64,000 bases of DNA from Microbulbifer guangxiensis (GTDB lineage Bacteria > Pseudomonadota > Gammaproteobacteria > Pseudomonadales > Cellvibrionaceae): assembly GCF_021729075.1 (NCBI RefSeq), contig NZ_JAJSAQ010000002.1, forward strand, positions 310,001 through 374,000. The letters run 5' to 3'. Below are positions 46,275 to 55,942 of the stretch, in pieces. Below the pieces are notes generated by a model. The model saw only the letters and a program-made list of their open reading frames with translations, searched no databases and was not told where the DNA came from. Numbering within the stretch: the stretch's first letter is position 1; the number at the start of each line of letters is the position of its first letter. Made by a program: the position numbers and the translations under genes.

Positions 46275-46768
46275 TGTGCGACCCCATTCATCACGGTATT
46301 AATCACAGCCACCTGAAGCTTACCGCCTGCTAAATAGCCTAAGCCGAGGATGAGTAAAGGGAGAGCATTGATTGTCTTGCCACCAAAATACTCATACAGC
46401 TCAAATGCTGTACTCTGCCGCTGAAAGAGGTAGTAGCTGGGCAACAGCGCCACCGCAACCAACAGGATCCGCGTGTAATGATGGGACAGCCCTTCCACCA
46501 ATCCGCTATTAACCAGAATGAGCATCAGGAAGAAAAGTGCAAAATAACCAACTGCACCGAGTATGACCACGACGGACTCACGCACACGGGTCGGGCTACC
46601 CAGGGCAAAACTGTTGAATACCGCCCAAATCCAGCTAAAGAAGACCCCGCCGAGAATGAAACCAAGCAGCGGCCACAGGGGGTTTACAGCCAGTCGTGAC
46701 AGCAATCCCGGACGCGGCTCATCGATAATCTGATATGAGGTCAAGGCACCTCTTCCCATGCCGGTCAT
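46262..46768 (-). CDS. Four-helix membrane protein of unknown function
   Basis: A 168-residue inner-membrane protein with four strong transmembrane segments (about 30-52, 66-88, 98-115, 132-155). It has some resemblance in layout to Yip1-like proteins but no motif that settles it. It starts 3 bp after the AAA+ gene and overlaps the following TPR gene by 13 bp, so it is almost certainly produced with them. Alternative start Met4 is possible. Function unknown. Confidence 0.78.
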   Translation of the reverse strand: MTGMGRGALTSYQIIDEPRPGLLSRLAVNPLWPLLGFILGGVFFSWIWAVFNSFALGSPTRVRESVVVILGAVGYFALFFLMLILVNSGLVEGLSHHYTRILLVAVALLPSYYLFQRQSTAFELYEYFGGKTINALPLLILGLGYLAGGKLQVAVINTVMNGVAQWIH

Positions 46769-46771
46769 CGC

Positions 46772-48103
46772 TTACTTACCATGCTTTTTCAGGAATTCGA
46801 GCACATCATTGTACTGGCCTGACTCATTCGCGTAGCGCGCATAATTTCTCGCTGTTGTCAGCCATTCGACGGTCGTGGGCTTGACCTGCTTGAGTGCTTC
46901 CAGCAGATATTCATTACCAAGCGCCTGTTCATTTCCCGACTCGATCGAGGCATCAATAACTTCATCGATTGCGGTTTCAACCAGATTGGCCAGATCCGCA
47001 CCTGAAAAGCCCGGAGTCAACCGTGCCACCCTGCTGACGTCGACAGTTTCGCCGCCGGGCCTGCCGTCCAGCAGGCCGCGCAAAATCTCAATTCGCGCTT
47101 CGGAATCCGGCGGCGGCACGAACTGAACGCGATCGAACCGACCCGGCCGCCGAAACGCCGGATCCAACGCCCAAGGCACGTTGGTTGCCGCCAGTACCAG
47201 TACGCCATGATTATCCTGGGCAAAGCCATCCAGCTCAGCGAGAAACTGGCTGACCAGCTTCGATGAGGTCGCTTCCCGTGTGTGTTCACGCTTAGTCGCG
47301 AGTGCTTCTACCTCATCAAAAAAGATCACTGCGGGGCTGTTGCGACGGGCCTGTTCGAACACTGCGTGCAACTTGCTCTCGGACTCTCCAATGTACATGT
47401 CGAGGATGTCAGAAATCACTACATTGAAAAAGGTCGCTTTGCATTCCCCAGCGGTTGCCCGTGCGAGCATGGTCTTGCCACAGCCCGGCGGCCCATACAG
47501 CAATATGCCGCCACCAACTTTTTTACGAAAACGGGAAAACAATGATGGCTTCTGGTAGGGCAAGATGATTTTTTTGTGAATCTGCTTCTTTACATCCTTA
47601 AGACCACCGATATCCAAAAACTTGATAGCCTCTTGCTCGGGCTGCAATATGCGATTCAGCTCGCTCGTATTGGTATCATCATTTGAGATAACCCGAAGCT
47701 TTGGTCCTTTTCCGGTATCGATGCTTCGGGCATTCAATTGCTTCGCCAGCTCTGCGTCCTCCAGGGTTGCATTTTCCCGGATGACATCGGCATAGAGCGA
47801 CTTGGCCTCATCCAGCTTTCCCAGCGTCAAAAGCACGCGCGATCGCTCCAACGTGACCCTGGCGTCAGTGGAAATGAGGAAATCCAGTGCACGCGTTGCA
47901 GAATTATTTCTTTGCAGAACCCCTGCAGCCAGTAGCTGCTCTTGCGCAGACAACTGTTCCCCGGACAATGGTTCCAGGTAGCGCGCCGCCGCTTCGATTT
48001 CGCCTGCACTGGCCAGGGCACGCACTAATGACAGTCGCAAGGGAATGTTGTCCGGTGAAGACAACAGTGCGGCTTCCAAACCGTGGATCAGGGTTTCATC
48101 CAT
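46772..48103 (-). CDS. AAA+ ATPase with N-terminal TPR-like domain
   Basis: A 443-residue protein. Residues about 1-125 form TPR-like helices (LRLSLVRALASAGEIEAAARYLEP), followed by a linker and a classical AAA+ module of the FtsH/Cdc48/spastin group. Walker A is GPPGCGKT (204-211), Walker B is VIFFDEVE (about 259-266), the sensor-1 Asn is in LAATNVPWALD and the arginine-finger region is FRRPGRFDR. There is no protease domain, so a remodelling or unfolding role is inferred. ATG 48103 is preferred over 48223; it overlaps the stop of the small membrane gene by 8 bp. Confidence 0.9.
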   Translation of the reverse strand: MDETLIHGLEAALLSSPDNIPLRLSLVRALASAGEIEAAARYLEPLSGEQLSAQEQLLAAGVLQRNNSATRALDFLISTDARVTLERSRVLLTLGKLDEAKSLYADVIRENATLEDAELAKQLNARSIDTGKGPKLRVISNDDTNTSELNRILQPEQEAIKFLDIGGLKDVKKQIHKKIILPYQKPSLFSRFRKKVGGGILLYGPPGCGKTMLARATAGECKATFFNVVISDILDMYIGESESKLHAVFEQARRNSPAVIFFDEVEALATKREHTREATSSKLVSQFLAELDGFAQDNHGVLVLAATNVPWALDPAFRRPGRFDRVQFVPPPDSEARIEILRGLLDGRPGGETVDVSRVARLTPGFSGADLANLVETAIDEVIDASIESGNEQALGNEYLLEALKQVKPTTVEWLTTARNYARYANESGQYNDVLEFLKKHGK

Positions 48104-48329
48104 CTTTTGGCTCCAGCATGTCATTGGATTTATTGAGCTTATTGGCTGATTCCCGGGTGCGCAGGAATCTCCATACGGCACAGCCCAACATATAAGAGAC
48201 AAATATGGCCAGGAAAATGACAAGGGCCGTGAGGGAAGACGGTGAAGTGGGGTGGCCGGTCACATAGACAAGAAATCCGGCGATGAAGATGGCATGCAGG
48301 CAATCCATGCCAGACAAATAGTTACGCAT
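48096..48329 (-). CDS. Small two-helix membrane protein, first gene of the AAA+ operon
   Basis: A 77-residue protein with two hydrophobic segments (about 8-24 and 33-54) and a charged cytoplasmic tail (RTRESANKLNKSNDMLEPKDG). Its stop overlaps the ATPase start by 8 bp (GGATGA), which supports it as a real, coupled gene. It could be the membrane anchor or a substrate of the ATPase; this is inference. No family recognised. Confidence 0.7.
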   Translation of the reverse strand: MRNYLSGMDCLHAIFIAGFLVYVTGHPTSPSSLTALVIFLAIFVSYMLGCAVWRFLRTRESANKLNKSNDMLEPKDG

Positions 48330-48683
48330 TTATTCTTCTACTGTGTGAGACAGGAGTGCAATCCACCCCCTTTTGATAAGCACACGTTGCACGAAGAATA
48401 CTGCGTTTCGCGCCAGACATTCACAGAAGCCAACAATCTAGCACAGTTTATTTGAGCTGTCCTGCGGCGAAAAGTTGCTCACAAAACAGCCCGATTTTCG
48501 CGCCCCCCCCCGCTATTGAGGGTTACGCAGGGAACAATGCTTATTTACAGATAGCGAACGCAGAGCTTACCCCCCCCGATGACACCAAAAGATAAGCATA
48601 CACCCCTGAAATACAGGGAGCGCAGGGGGATTAGATTGCCCAGGCAAAGGGACGGGGCCCGTCCCCGGGCCACCAAGTCAAGC
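48330..48683. other. Intergenic region with poly-C tracts
   Basis: 354 bp without a gene. It contains a run of nine or ten C near 48503-48512 and a run of eight C near 48570-48578, unusual for the window. The promoter of the leftward AAA+ operon should be at the left end; the right end is downstream of the GH3 gene. Confidence 0.6.
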
Positions 48684-50621
48684 TCAAATTTTTTCGAAGC
48701 TGAGGCCGAAGTCGTAGGGAAACAAGGGGTCATACTGCTCGTCGCCCACATTGATGGGGATCTGCTTGAGATCTTTCGGCCAGGTGACCGGTAGCTTGCC
48801 AGTGGGTGCGTAATCGCCGAACAAGACATCCGCCACGCCGTTGCCTTCGGTGCCCGGCAGCCATGCGGCAACAAAAGCTTCCCACTGCGGCAGTTGGTCA
48901 GCGATCAGCAGCGGGCGCCCGGAAACCAGAACTACCACGGTCGGAACACCGCTCGCCTCCACTTTATCCAGCACCGCCAGTTGCTCATCGCTGAGGGTCA
49001 GCGGCTTGCACAATTCGCACGGAGCTTCGCGATAGTCACCCATACCCTCAGCGTAGGGCTGTTCGCCCACGACAACGATGGCCACATCGTGGCCTGCGGC
49101 ACCCTCGCCGTCGGCACTGTAGGTTACTGAGCCGCCGGCGACTTCCTTGATGCCCTGCAGAATCGTGGTGCCCTCGGTGATCTCACCGGCCTTGCCCTGC
49201 CACTCGATGGTCCAGCCCCCGGACTGCAGGCCGATGTCATCGGCATGGGCCCCCGCCACAAAGACTTTCGCATCCTTCGCGATCGGCAGCAGCTCGCCAT
49301 CATTTTTCAGTACCACCTGGGATTCACGCACGGCCTGACGAGCCAGCGCGCGATGGTCCTGGTGACCGAGCAATTCACCCGCGCCGGGCTCGCTCGCCAG
49401 TGGCGGCATCGGGTTCTCGAACAAGCCGGCTGCAAGCTTGGTTTTCAGGATACGGCTGACGGCATCATCGATGCGCTCCATGGAGACCTCCCCCGCCTCC
49501 ACCGCCGCGGTGAGGTCGGTAATGAACTGTTGCCATTTTTCCGGCTCCATCACCATATCCACACCCGCATTGATGGCACGAGCGACCCGTTCGCGATTGG
49601 TCTCTGCGGGAATTTCCTTAAGCGCTTCCCAGTCCGAGATGGTGAAACCGTCGAAACCGAACTCCCCCTTCAGGACGTCGTTGATCAACTCACCGTGCTC
49701 GTGCATCTTGGTGCCGTTGACGGTGCTGTAGGAAATCATCACGGTCCCCACACCCGCTTCCAGTGCCGGCTTATAGGGCGCGATATGGAGCTCACGCAGC
49801 TCCTCCATGGAGATCTGGGTATCACCGCGGTCCATGGCATAGTTGGCGTCTCCGGTGCCGTAGGCGGTACCACCGTCACCCACCCAGTGCTTGGCGGTGG
49901 CGACGATCTTGTTCTCTGCGATGGTGTCGCCATTCATGTGGCCGCCCTGCAGGCCATCCACCAGCGGTGCGGCGAATTCGGCTACCAGCGCCGGATCTTC
50001 ACTGAAGCACTCGTAAGAACGGCCCCAGCGTTCATCGCGGGTCACACAGAGCGTGGGAGCGAATGTCCAGGACACCCCGGTCGCCGCCACTTCACGGGCA
50101 GTGGCTTCGCCAATTTTCTGTGCCAGTTGCGGATTGCGGGTAGCACCGAGGCCGATGTTGTGGGGAAAAATAGTCGCACCGACCACATTGCTGTGGCCAT
50201 GTACCGCGTCACTGCCATAGATAATGGGAATTCCCATACGGGTCGACGTGGCCGCCTCCTGGTAGGCACCGATCATCTGCACCCAGTCCTCGCGGGTATT
50301 TTTGCCGGGGAAGGAGCCACCACCATTCAGGATCGATCCGAGGTGATGTTTTTTCACATCCCCGGGCGTCGCGTGACGACGCTCGGCCTGGGTCATCTGG
50401 CCAATCTTTTCGGCGAGGGTCATTTCACTCAGCAGTTGCTCTACGCGGCTATCAATATTGGGGGCGATATCCTGCGACGCCAGTTGCTCCTCACCACTGG
50501 CCACAGGCTTGCTGCCTGCCTGTTGGGACTGCTGGCCGGACTGGTCGCCGGAACAGCCAGCCAGTGCCACCAGCAGCGCCAGGGTACTGGCGCGGGCGAT
50601 GGAAGTATCGTTGTTTTTCAT
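48684..50621 (-). CDS. GH3 beta-glucosidase lipoprotein, short form
   Basis: A 645-residue glycoside hydrolase family 3 enzyme. The signal peptide ends LVALAGC (lipid Cys23). The (beta/alpha)8 domain carries the catalytic nucleophile D330 in GFTISDWEAL. KHWVGDGGT and the SEDP motif of substrate binding are present, and the alpha/beta sandwich domain ends at about 640. It would release glucose from beta-1,3 or beta-1,4 oligosaccharides at the outer membrane or in the periplasm. It is the last gene of the leftward MFS-glk-GH3-GH3 group, 126 bp after the longer GH3. Confidence 0.92.
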   Translation of the reverse strand: MKNNDTSIARASTLALLVALAGCSGDQSGQQSQQAGSKPVASGEEQLASQDIAPNIDSRVEQLLSEMTLAEKIGQMTQAERRHATPGDVKKHHLGSILNGGGSFPGKNTREDWVQMIGAYQEAATSTRMGIPIIYGSDAVHGHSNVVGATIFPHNIGLGATRNPQLAQKIGEATAREVAATGVSWTFAPTLCVTRDERWGRSYECFSEDPALVAEFAAPLVDGLQGGHMNGDTIAENKIVATAKHWVGDGGTAYGTGDANYAMDRGDTQISMEELRELHIAPYKPALEAGVGTVMISYSTVNGTKMHEHGELINDVLKGEFGFDGFTISDWEALKEIPAETNRERVARAINAGVDMVMEPEKWQQFITDLTAAVEAGEVSMERIDDAVSRILKTKLAAGLFENPMPPLASEPGAGELLGHQDHRALARQAVRESQVVLKNDGELLPIAKDAKVFVAGAHADDIGLQSGGWTIEWQGKAGEITEGTTILQGIKEVAGGSVTYSADGEGAAGHDVAIVVVGEQPYAEGMGDYREAPCELCKPLTLSDEQLAVLDKVEASGVPTVVVLVSGRPLLIADQLPQWEAFVAAWLPGTEGNGVADVLFGDYAPTGKLPVTWPKDLKQIPINVGDEQYDPLFPYDFGLSFEKI

Positions 50622-50747
50622 TTTCTCTCCTCGGCTGTGCGGGCCAGGCGTGCCCTGCCCGTCCTTATTTTCAGCTTCTTAAACCACAATGCCCGGGCTG
50701 GTGCCCGGGCATTGGAAAAGGTCAGTCGATGATCACCGCTACAGGGC

Positions 50748-53348
50748 TCACCCCTCGCAGCGAATCGCGGCCTCGTCTGCGGCCTTCGGCACGTACTTGA
50801 CGTTGGCGACTGCCAGCGATAGCTGACCTTCGGTGCTCAGTGCCAGCGCGTTGGAAACGCGGCTGAAGTCAGCACCCTTGTAGACGAAACACTGCAGGTC
50901 GATGGAAAGCTTCGACCACTTGCCGGTCTCCAGGGCTTGCAGGGCATTCTGCAACGGCAGCTCAGCAGAGCAGTCGTCGCCGCAGGCGATGCTGGCACTG
51001 ACCGGCTGCTGCGGCTTGCTATCCACGCGGATATCAAAAGACAGCGCGGCGCCCTCTTTCAGGTAGCGGCTCAGGTCCTGCGGTTTTTCGGCTGCCAGCA
51101 GCACGCTGCCAGCACGGAGGCCCTTCCAGTCGATCTTGCGGGCGTCTTCCTGGGACTCCATGTCGATGGATGCCACGGTGATATTGGCATCTTCACCACT
51201 GGTGGCACGGTTACCGGTCACGGCCACCGGAGCCTGGCCGCTCTCTTCGATCTGCAACTGCCAGGGCGCGCGCGGCCGCGATACCAGCATCCACGCGTCT
51301 TCCAGGGCGCCGTCCGTGTAAGTCTCACCATCCTCTGTCAGCTGGTTGCTCACCAGGGACTCCTGCCCGGACTGCAGACCGTAGCCGAGCTGGAACAGCG
51401 GCTCATAGTCGTCGTGGTAGGGGTTGAGAACCGTCTGGTGCACGTAATGCGGCCAGCTGAATGGCAGGGTACCGGTAAAGTCGTAGCGCACCTCACCATC
51501 GGCGTCGGTGAACAGCACATCTGCAACACCAGCACCCTCGGAGCCGGGCAACCAGGCAGCAACAAACGCATCAGACGCGTTCATTTCCTTGTTCACCCAC
51601 AGCGGACGGCCTGACAGGAAAACACTGACGACCGGCACTCCGGCGGCATGCAGCTTTTTCAGCAGTGCCAGGTCTGTTTTGGTGGTCTGCTGGTATTCCA
51701 GGCTTGATAGGTCACCATGCCACTCGGCATAGGGCTCCTCGCCAAATACCACGATGGCGACATCGGGCTTCTGGCCGTTGGCAAAGCTGTCTGCGCCGAA
51801 TTCGCCCTGCTCATTCAGTACGGCCTCACCGCCGGAGGATTTCACCACTTCGGCGATCCCCTCGTAGATAGAGGTCGCACCGGGGAAATCTGCCCGGGTG
51901 TTACCAGTACCCTGCCAGGAAATCGTCCAGCCACCGGTCTGCTTCGACAGGTTGTCGGCACCATCACCGGCAACCAGTACATTCTGCTGAGGCTTCAGGG
52001 GCAGCAGGTTGCCATTGTTTTTCAGCAAGACGAGGGACTTGCGCACCGCCTCCCGTGCCAGCGCACGGTGGTCGTCATTGCCAAGGATGCCGTCCTTACC
52101 CGCCAGCGGACGCTCGTGCTCGAACAGCCCGGCACGGATTTTGACGCGGAGGATACGGCGCACGGCATCATCGATGCGGGCCATGGGAATTTCACCATTC
52201 TGCGCCTGCGCCAGAGTGTTTTTGTACAGTTCTTTCCAGTCCGACGGCACCATGAACATATCGAGGCCGGCATTAATGGCCGCGGCACAACTGTCCACGG
52301 TGCACCCGGGCACGAACTGGTGGCCGTTCCAGTCTCCCACCACGAAGCCGTCAAAGCCCAGGCGCTCTTTCAGCACATCAGTCAGCAGGTATTTGTGGCC
52401 GTGCAGGCGATCACCGTTCCAGCTGTTAAAGGAAGCCATTACGGTCTGCACACCTGCGGGCAGCGCACCAAAGTAGCCAGCCGCGTGCACTTCGGCGAGC
52501 TCTTTTTCCGGCACCAGGTTATCGCCGCGGTCGATACCGCGCGTGGTACCGCCGTCACCGACGAAGTGCTTGGCAGTAGCTACGAGGTTTTCACCGCGCA
52601 GAAAGTCCTCGTCTGCCTTTTCACCCTGCAGGCCTTTCACCATGGCCTCGGCATAGGCTTCCACAACAGCGGGATCTTCTGAGTAGCTCTCATAGGTGCG
52701 GCCCCAGCGATCATCGCGTACCACCGCCACGGTCGGGGCAAAGGTCCAGTCGACACCGGTCACCGCCACTTCCCGCGCGGTTGCCTCGCCGATACGACGG
52801 ATCAGCTCCGGGTCGCGGGCAGCGCCCAGGCCGATGTTGTGCGGATACAGCGTGGCCCCGACGATGTTGTTGTGCCCGTGTACCGCATCACTGCCCCAGA
52901 TAATGGGTATCGCAACACCGCCGTCGGAGGTGTCCATGGAAGCGGCAAAAAATGCCTCCGAGAGCGCCAGCCAGTCCTGGGGCGTGGCCAGCTTATTGTT
53001 GTCCGGGTAGCTGCCACCACCGTTCAGCACGGAGCCCAGGTGGTAATTCTTCACATCCTCCGGAGTAACGTATTTGATTTCGGCCTGGATCATCTGGCCG
53101 ACTTTTTCCTCCAGGGACATCTGTGCCATCAGCTCAGTGATGCGCGCCTCGAGTCCGGGATCCTCTGCCAGTGCCGGCTTCAGTTCCGGCCAGACGGAGA
53201 GATCTCCAGTTGCCGATGTCACTTCCCCGGCATCACCACCGGTCTGCGTTGATACGGCAACGCTGGGAGCTTGCTGTTCGCCCTCGCAACCGGCGATGAG
53301 CGCACCGCACAGCAACGCAGCGAGGGTATATTTCTTGCTTAGTGGCAT
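50748..53348 (-). CDS. GH3 exo-beta-glucosidase lipoprotein, long form (ExoP-like)
   Basis: An 866-residue GH3 enzyme with lipoprotein signal (ALIAGC, Cys21). The nucleophile is D339 in GFVVGDWNGH and substrate residues lie in KHFVGDGGT. After the two GH3 domains comes an extra C-terminal beta domain (about 690-866) of the type in the marine exo-beta-glucanase ExoP, which can bind oligosaccharide. Paralogous to the downstream GH3 (same SDAVHGH and IGEATAREVA blocks). It starts 17 bp after glk. Beta-1,3/1,4-gluco-oligosaccharides are the expected substrates. Confidence 0.92.
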   Translation of the reverse strand: MPLSKKYTLAALLCGALIAGCEGEQQAPSVAVSTQTGGDAGEVTSATGDLSVWPELKPALAEDPGLEARITELMAQMSLEEKVGQMIQAEIKYVTPEDVKNYHLGSVLNGGGSYPDNNKLATPQDWLALSEAFFAASMDTSDGGVAIPIIWGSDAVHGHNNIVGATLYPHNIGLGAARDPELIRRIGEATAREVAVTGVDWTFAPTVAVVRDDRWGRTYESYSEDPAVVEAYAEAMVKGLQGEKADEDFLRGENLVATAKHFVGDGGTTRGIDRGDNLVPEKELAEVHAAGYFGALPAGVQTVMASFNSWNGDRLHGHKYLLTDVLKERLGFDGFVVGDWNGHQFVPGCTVDSCAAAINAGLDMFMVPSDWKELYKNTLAQAQNGEIPMARIDDAVRRILRVKIRAGLFEHERPLAGKDGILGNDDHRALAREAVRKSLVLLKNNGNLLPLKPQQNVLVAGDGADNLSKQTGGWTISWQGTGNTRADFPGATSIYEGIAEVVKSSGGEAVLNEQGEFGADSFANGQKPDVAIVVFGEEPYAEWHGDLSSLEYQQTTKTDLALLKKLHAAGVPVVSVFLSGRPLWVNKEMNASDAFVAAWLPGSEGAGVADVLFTDADGEVRYDFTGTLPFSWPHYVHQTVLNPYHDDYEPLFQLGYGLQSGQESLVSNQLTEDGETYTDGALEDAWMLVSRPRAPWQLQIEESGQAPVAVTGNRATSGEDANITVASIDMESQEDARKIDWKGLRAGSVLLAAEKPQDLSRYLKEGAALSFDIRVDSKPQQPVSASIACGDDCSAELPLQNALQALETGKWSKLSIDLQCFVYKGADFSRVSNALALSTEGQLSLAVANVKYVPKAADEAAIRCEG

Positions 53349-53365
53349 AGAGGTTCTCCTTATAT

Positions 53366-54385
53366 TTATCCGTCGAGGCGCAGGAAGGCAGCTGCACCAC
53401 TGAGAGCGGGGAAGGGGTGGCTGACAAGAAACACCGGCAGGTGCTCCAGGTAACCGGACATTACGCCCTTCGACCGCAGTCGCTGTTCAAAATCACTGTC
53501 GCGCAGCAGGGCTTCTATACGGGGCAGGATACCGCCACCGAGATAGACTCCGCCACGTGCGCCAATGGTAAGAGCCACGTCTCCGCAAAAACTGCCAAGC
53601 AGAGCGCAGAACACCAGGACCGCATCGCGAGCCAGAGTGCACTCGCCTGCAAGCGCCGCAGCAGAGATGGCCGCCGGGTTTTCCATTACGGCCTCAACAC
53701 CGCACAGGGTGGCAAGCCCCCGATAGATATTCTGGAGTCCGCGGCCACTGAGCAGGTCCTCGGCCGAGAGGTGACTGCGCTCGCGACGCAGGACCCGGAA
53801 CAAGCCAAACTCCTCTTCCGTGGCCGGCGCGATCGCCGCATGCCCGCCCTCGCCGGGGAGAGCACGCCAGCCATCACCGCTTCTCAACAACCCGCAGACA
53901 CCGAGACCGGTACCGGGGCCAATCACCACTCTGGGCGCACTCCTGTCCCAGGCGCCGCTCGCGGCACCGAGGCGGTCTACACGGGTGAGATGCTGGGAAT
54001 CCAGCTGCGCACAACTCAGGGCAAGAGCGGCAAAATCATTGATCACTTCGAACCGGCGATAGCCGAGCTGCTCACCTACGTGACTCTTGGAGAAGCGCCA
54101 GGACAGGTTGGTCACCGCCACCACGTCATCTTCGGTGGGGCCGGCGATGGCCACGCAGGCTTCCCGTACAGACCTCCGACGATCTCCGGGGACAGAATCC
54201 AGATAAGCGGTCAGAGCCGCTTCGATGGTCGGGTAATCGGCACACTCAAAGGTACGAATTTCATCGACCTCAATTTTTGCATTCGCGCCTCCGGATGCCA
54301 GGCCAAAGCGGGCATTCGTGCCACCGATGTCGGCAACCAGCTGCCACTCTCCCTCTTGCGGGCGCATCATTACCTGCTTATGCAT
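53366..54385 (-). CDS. glk: Glucokinase
   Basis: A 339-residue ROK-unrelated (bacterial Glk-type) glucokinase. The phosphate loop is LVADIGGTNARFGLA (about 16-30), the catalytic Asp lies in EVINDFAALAL (about 112-122), ATP contacts in IGPGTGLGVCG (about 155-165) and the GEGGHA motif (about 178-183) contacts sugar. It phosphorylates glucose released by the GH3 enzymes, feeding zwf in the Entner-Doudoroff operon. It lies 17 bp before the long GH3 gene and 231 bp after the permease. Met1, Met6 and Met7 are possible starts. Confidence 0.93.
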   Translation of the reverse strand: MHKQVMMRPQEGEWQLVADIGGTNARFGLASGGANAKIEVDEIRTFECADYPTIEAALTAYLDSVPGDRRRSVREACVAIAGPTEDDVVAVTNLSWRFSKSHVGEQLGYRRFEVINDFAALALSCAQLDSQHLTRVDRLGAASGAWDRSAPRVVIGPGTGLGVCGLLRSGDGWRALPGEGGHAAIAPATEEEFGLFRVLRRERSHLSAEDLLSGRGLQNIYRGLATLCGVEAVMENPAAISAAALAGECTLARDAVLVFCALLGSFCGDVALTIGARGGVYLGGGILPRIEALLRDSDFEQRLRSKGVMSGYLEHLPVFLVSHPFPALSGAAAFLRLDG

Positions 54386-54616
54386 GGGTTACCCAATTCC
54401 GCTGTAGATCACGTTTCCCACCGATGCTGAAGCAGGCAGGCGATACAGATAGGCGCGGGAAACGCGCTCGGGAATGTTTCCGGACACCATTATTGTTGTT
54501 GCACCTCACGCAAAACAGAGGGCCATATAAGGTGCACCGATTGCCGTGGAGCGACAAGGTCAAGTCGCCGGGATGGACTTTATTCTGGTTGAAGCGGCAC
54601 CAATAGAGGGCGGGTA

Positions 54617-55942
54617 TCAGAGCTTACTGCGCATTAATGGTGAAAAAGCACCGTAGTAGACGATATAGCAGTAACACAACAGCGGCACGAGGAATGACAG
54701 CTGAATACCTGCGTAGTCCGCCAGCATCCCCTGGAGCAGCGGCACCACAGCACCGCCAACGATCGCCATGCACAGCACACCCGAACCCTGGCTGGTATCA
54801 CGCCCCAGGCCACCGAGCGCGAGGCTGAAAATGGTCGGGAACATGATCGAGTTGCACAGCCCGACAGCGAGAATCGCCCAGACAGCCTGCATGCCCGAAC
54901 TCGCCATGGCCACCGCGATCAGGATCGTGGCAAAGAAACCACAGACGGCCAGCATGAGGCCCGCGCGCACGTAACGCAGTAACAACGCTCCGGCAAAGCG
55001 CCCGACCATCGCGCCAGCCCAGTAATAGGAAACGTAACGGGCGGCCACCGCCGCCTCCATCCCCGCCACCGAGCTTTCACCGAAAAAGTTGACCAGGAAG
55101 CTGCCTATGGCCACCTCGGCACCGACGTAGACAAAGATACCCACGGCACCCAGGGTCAGCCGGGGGTAGCGTAACACTGAAAAAGCGCCGCCTTTCTCCT
55201 CTACCGCCTTGTCGGCCACCTGCTGCTCATGAATGACTGGCAACCGGACCCAGGAAAAGAAAGCCACCATCACTAGTAGCACGACTGCCAGCCAGAAATA
55301 TGGCACCTCGACCAAAGCGGCCTCCTGTGCACGGAATGCGGCCATGCCGGATTCCGTGGAAAGGTCCAGTCCCGAGGAAGCAGCAGAGAAGATAATCAGG
55401 CCTCCGAAGGCCGGCGCGAGGGTTGTACCCAGGGAGTTGAATGCCTGGGTCATGTTCAGGCGGCTGGGCCCGCTATCGCTGCGCCCGAGCGCAATGACAA
55501 AAGGGTTGGCAGAAACCTGCAGAATGGTGATACCGGCAGCGAGGACAAACAGGCCAAGCAGGAAAATTTCGTAGACCTGCATCCTGGCAGCTGGGATAAA
55601 CACCAGACATCCAGCGCAGGCGATCAGCAAACCCAGAACCAGCCCCAGCTGATAGCCGACGCGCTTCAGTAGAGCACCCGCCGGGACCGACACAATCAGG
55701 TAGGCCGCAAAAAAACTGAACTGAACAAAGATCGCCTTGGTATAACTGAGCTCAAAGACGTTCTTGAGATGAGGGACCAGGATATCGTTGAGGCTTGTAA
55801 TGAAGCCCCAGATAAAGAACAGGGAAGACAGAAGGATCAGACTGGTACGCGTACTGACGGCGGGCGCAGCACTTGCGTCGACAGCTGAATATGCCGCTTC
55901 GGTGGCCATTGGCCGCTCTGCCCCGGATACTAACTCTTTCAT
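54617..55942 (-). CDS. FHS-family sugar permease (glucose/galactose GluP-like), copy 1
   Basis: A 441-residue MFS protein with 12 transmembrane helices. Family features are FFIWGFITSLNDILVPHLK in helix 1, ILQVSANPFVIALG in helix 5 and [14 protein letters not shown] in helix 6. GluP-like members import glucose or related hexoses with protons. It starts the leftward permease-glk-GH3-GH3 group. ATG 55942 gives a short tail before helix 1; an internal Met12 (55909) is an alternative. It diverges from the sensor kinase gene across 513 bp. Confidence 0.88.
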   Translation of the reverse strand: MKELVSGAERPMATEAAYSAVDASAAPAVSTRTSLILLSSLFFIWGFITSLNDILVPHLKNVFELSYTKAIFVQFSFFAAYLIVSVPAGALLKRVGYQLGLVLGLLIACAGCLVFIPAARMQVYEIFLLGLFVLAAGITILQVSANPFVIALGRSDSGPSRLNMTQAFNSLGTTLAPAFGGLIIFSAASSGLDLSTESGMAAFRAQEAALVEVPYFWLAVVLLVMVAFFSWVRLPVIHEQQVADKAVEEKGGAFSVLRYPRLTLGAVGIFVYVGAEVAIGSFLVNFFGESSVAGMEAAVAARYVSYYWAGAMVGRFAGALLLRYVRAGLMLAVCGFFATILIAVAMASSGMQAVWAILAVGLCNSIMFPTIFSLALGGLGRDTSQGSGVLCMAIVGGAVVPLLQGMLADYAGIQLSFLVPLLCYCYIVYYGAFSPLMRSKL

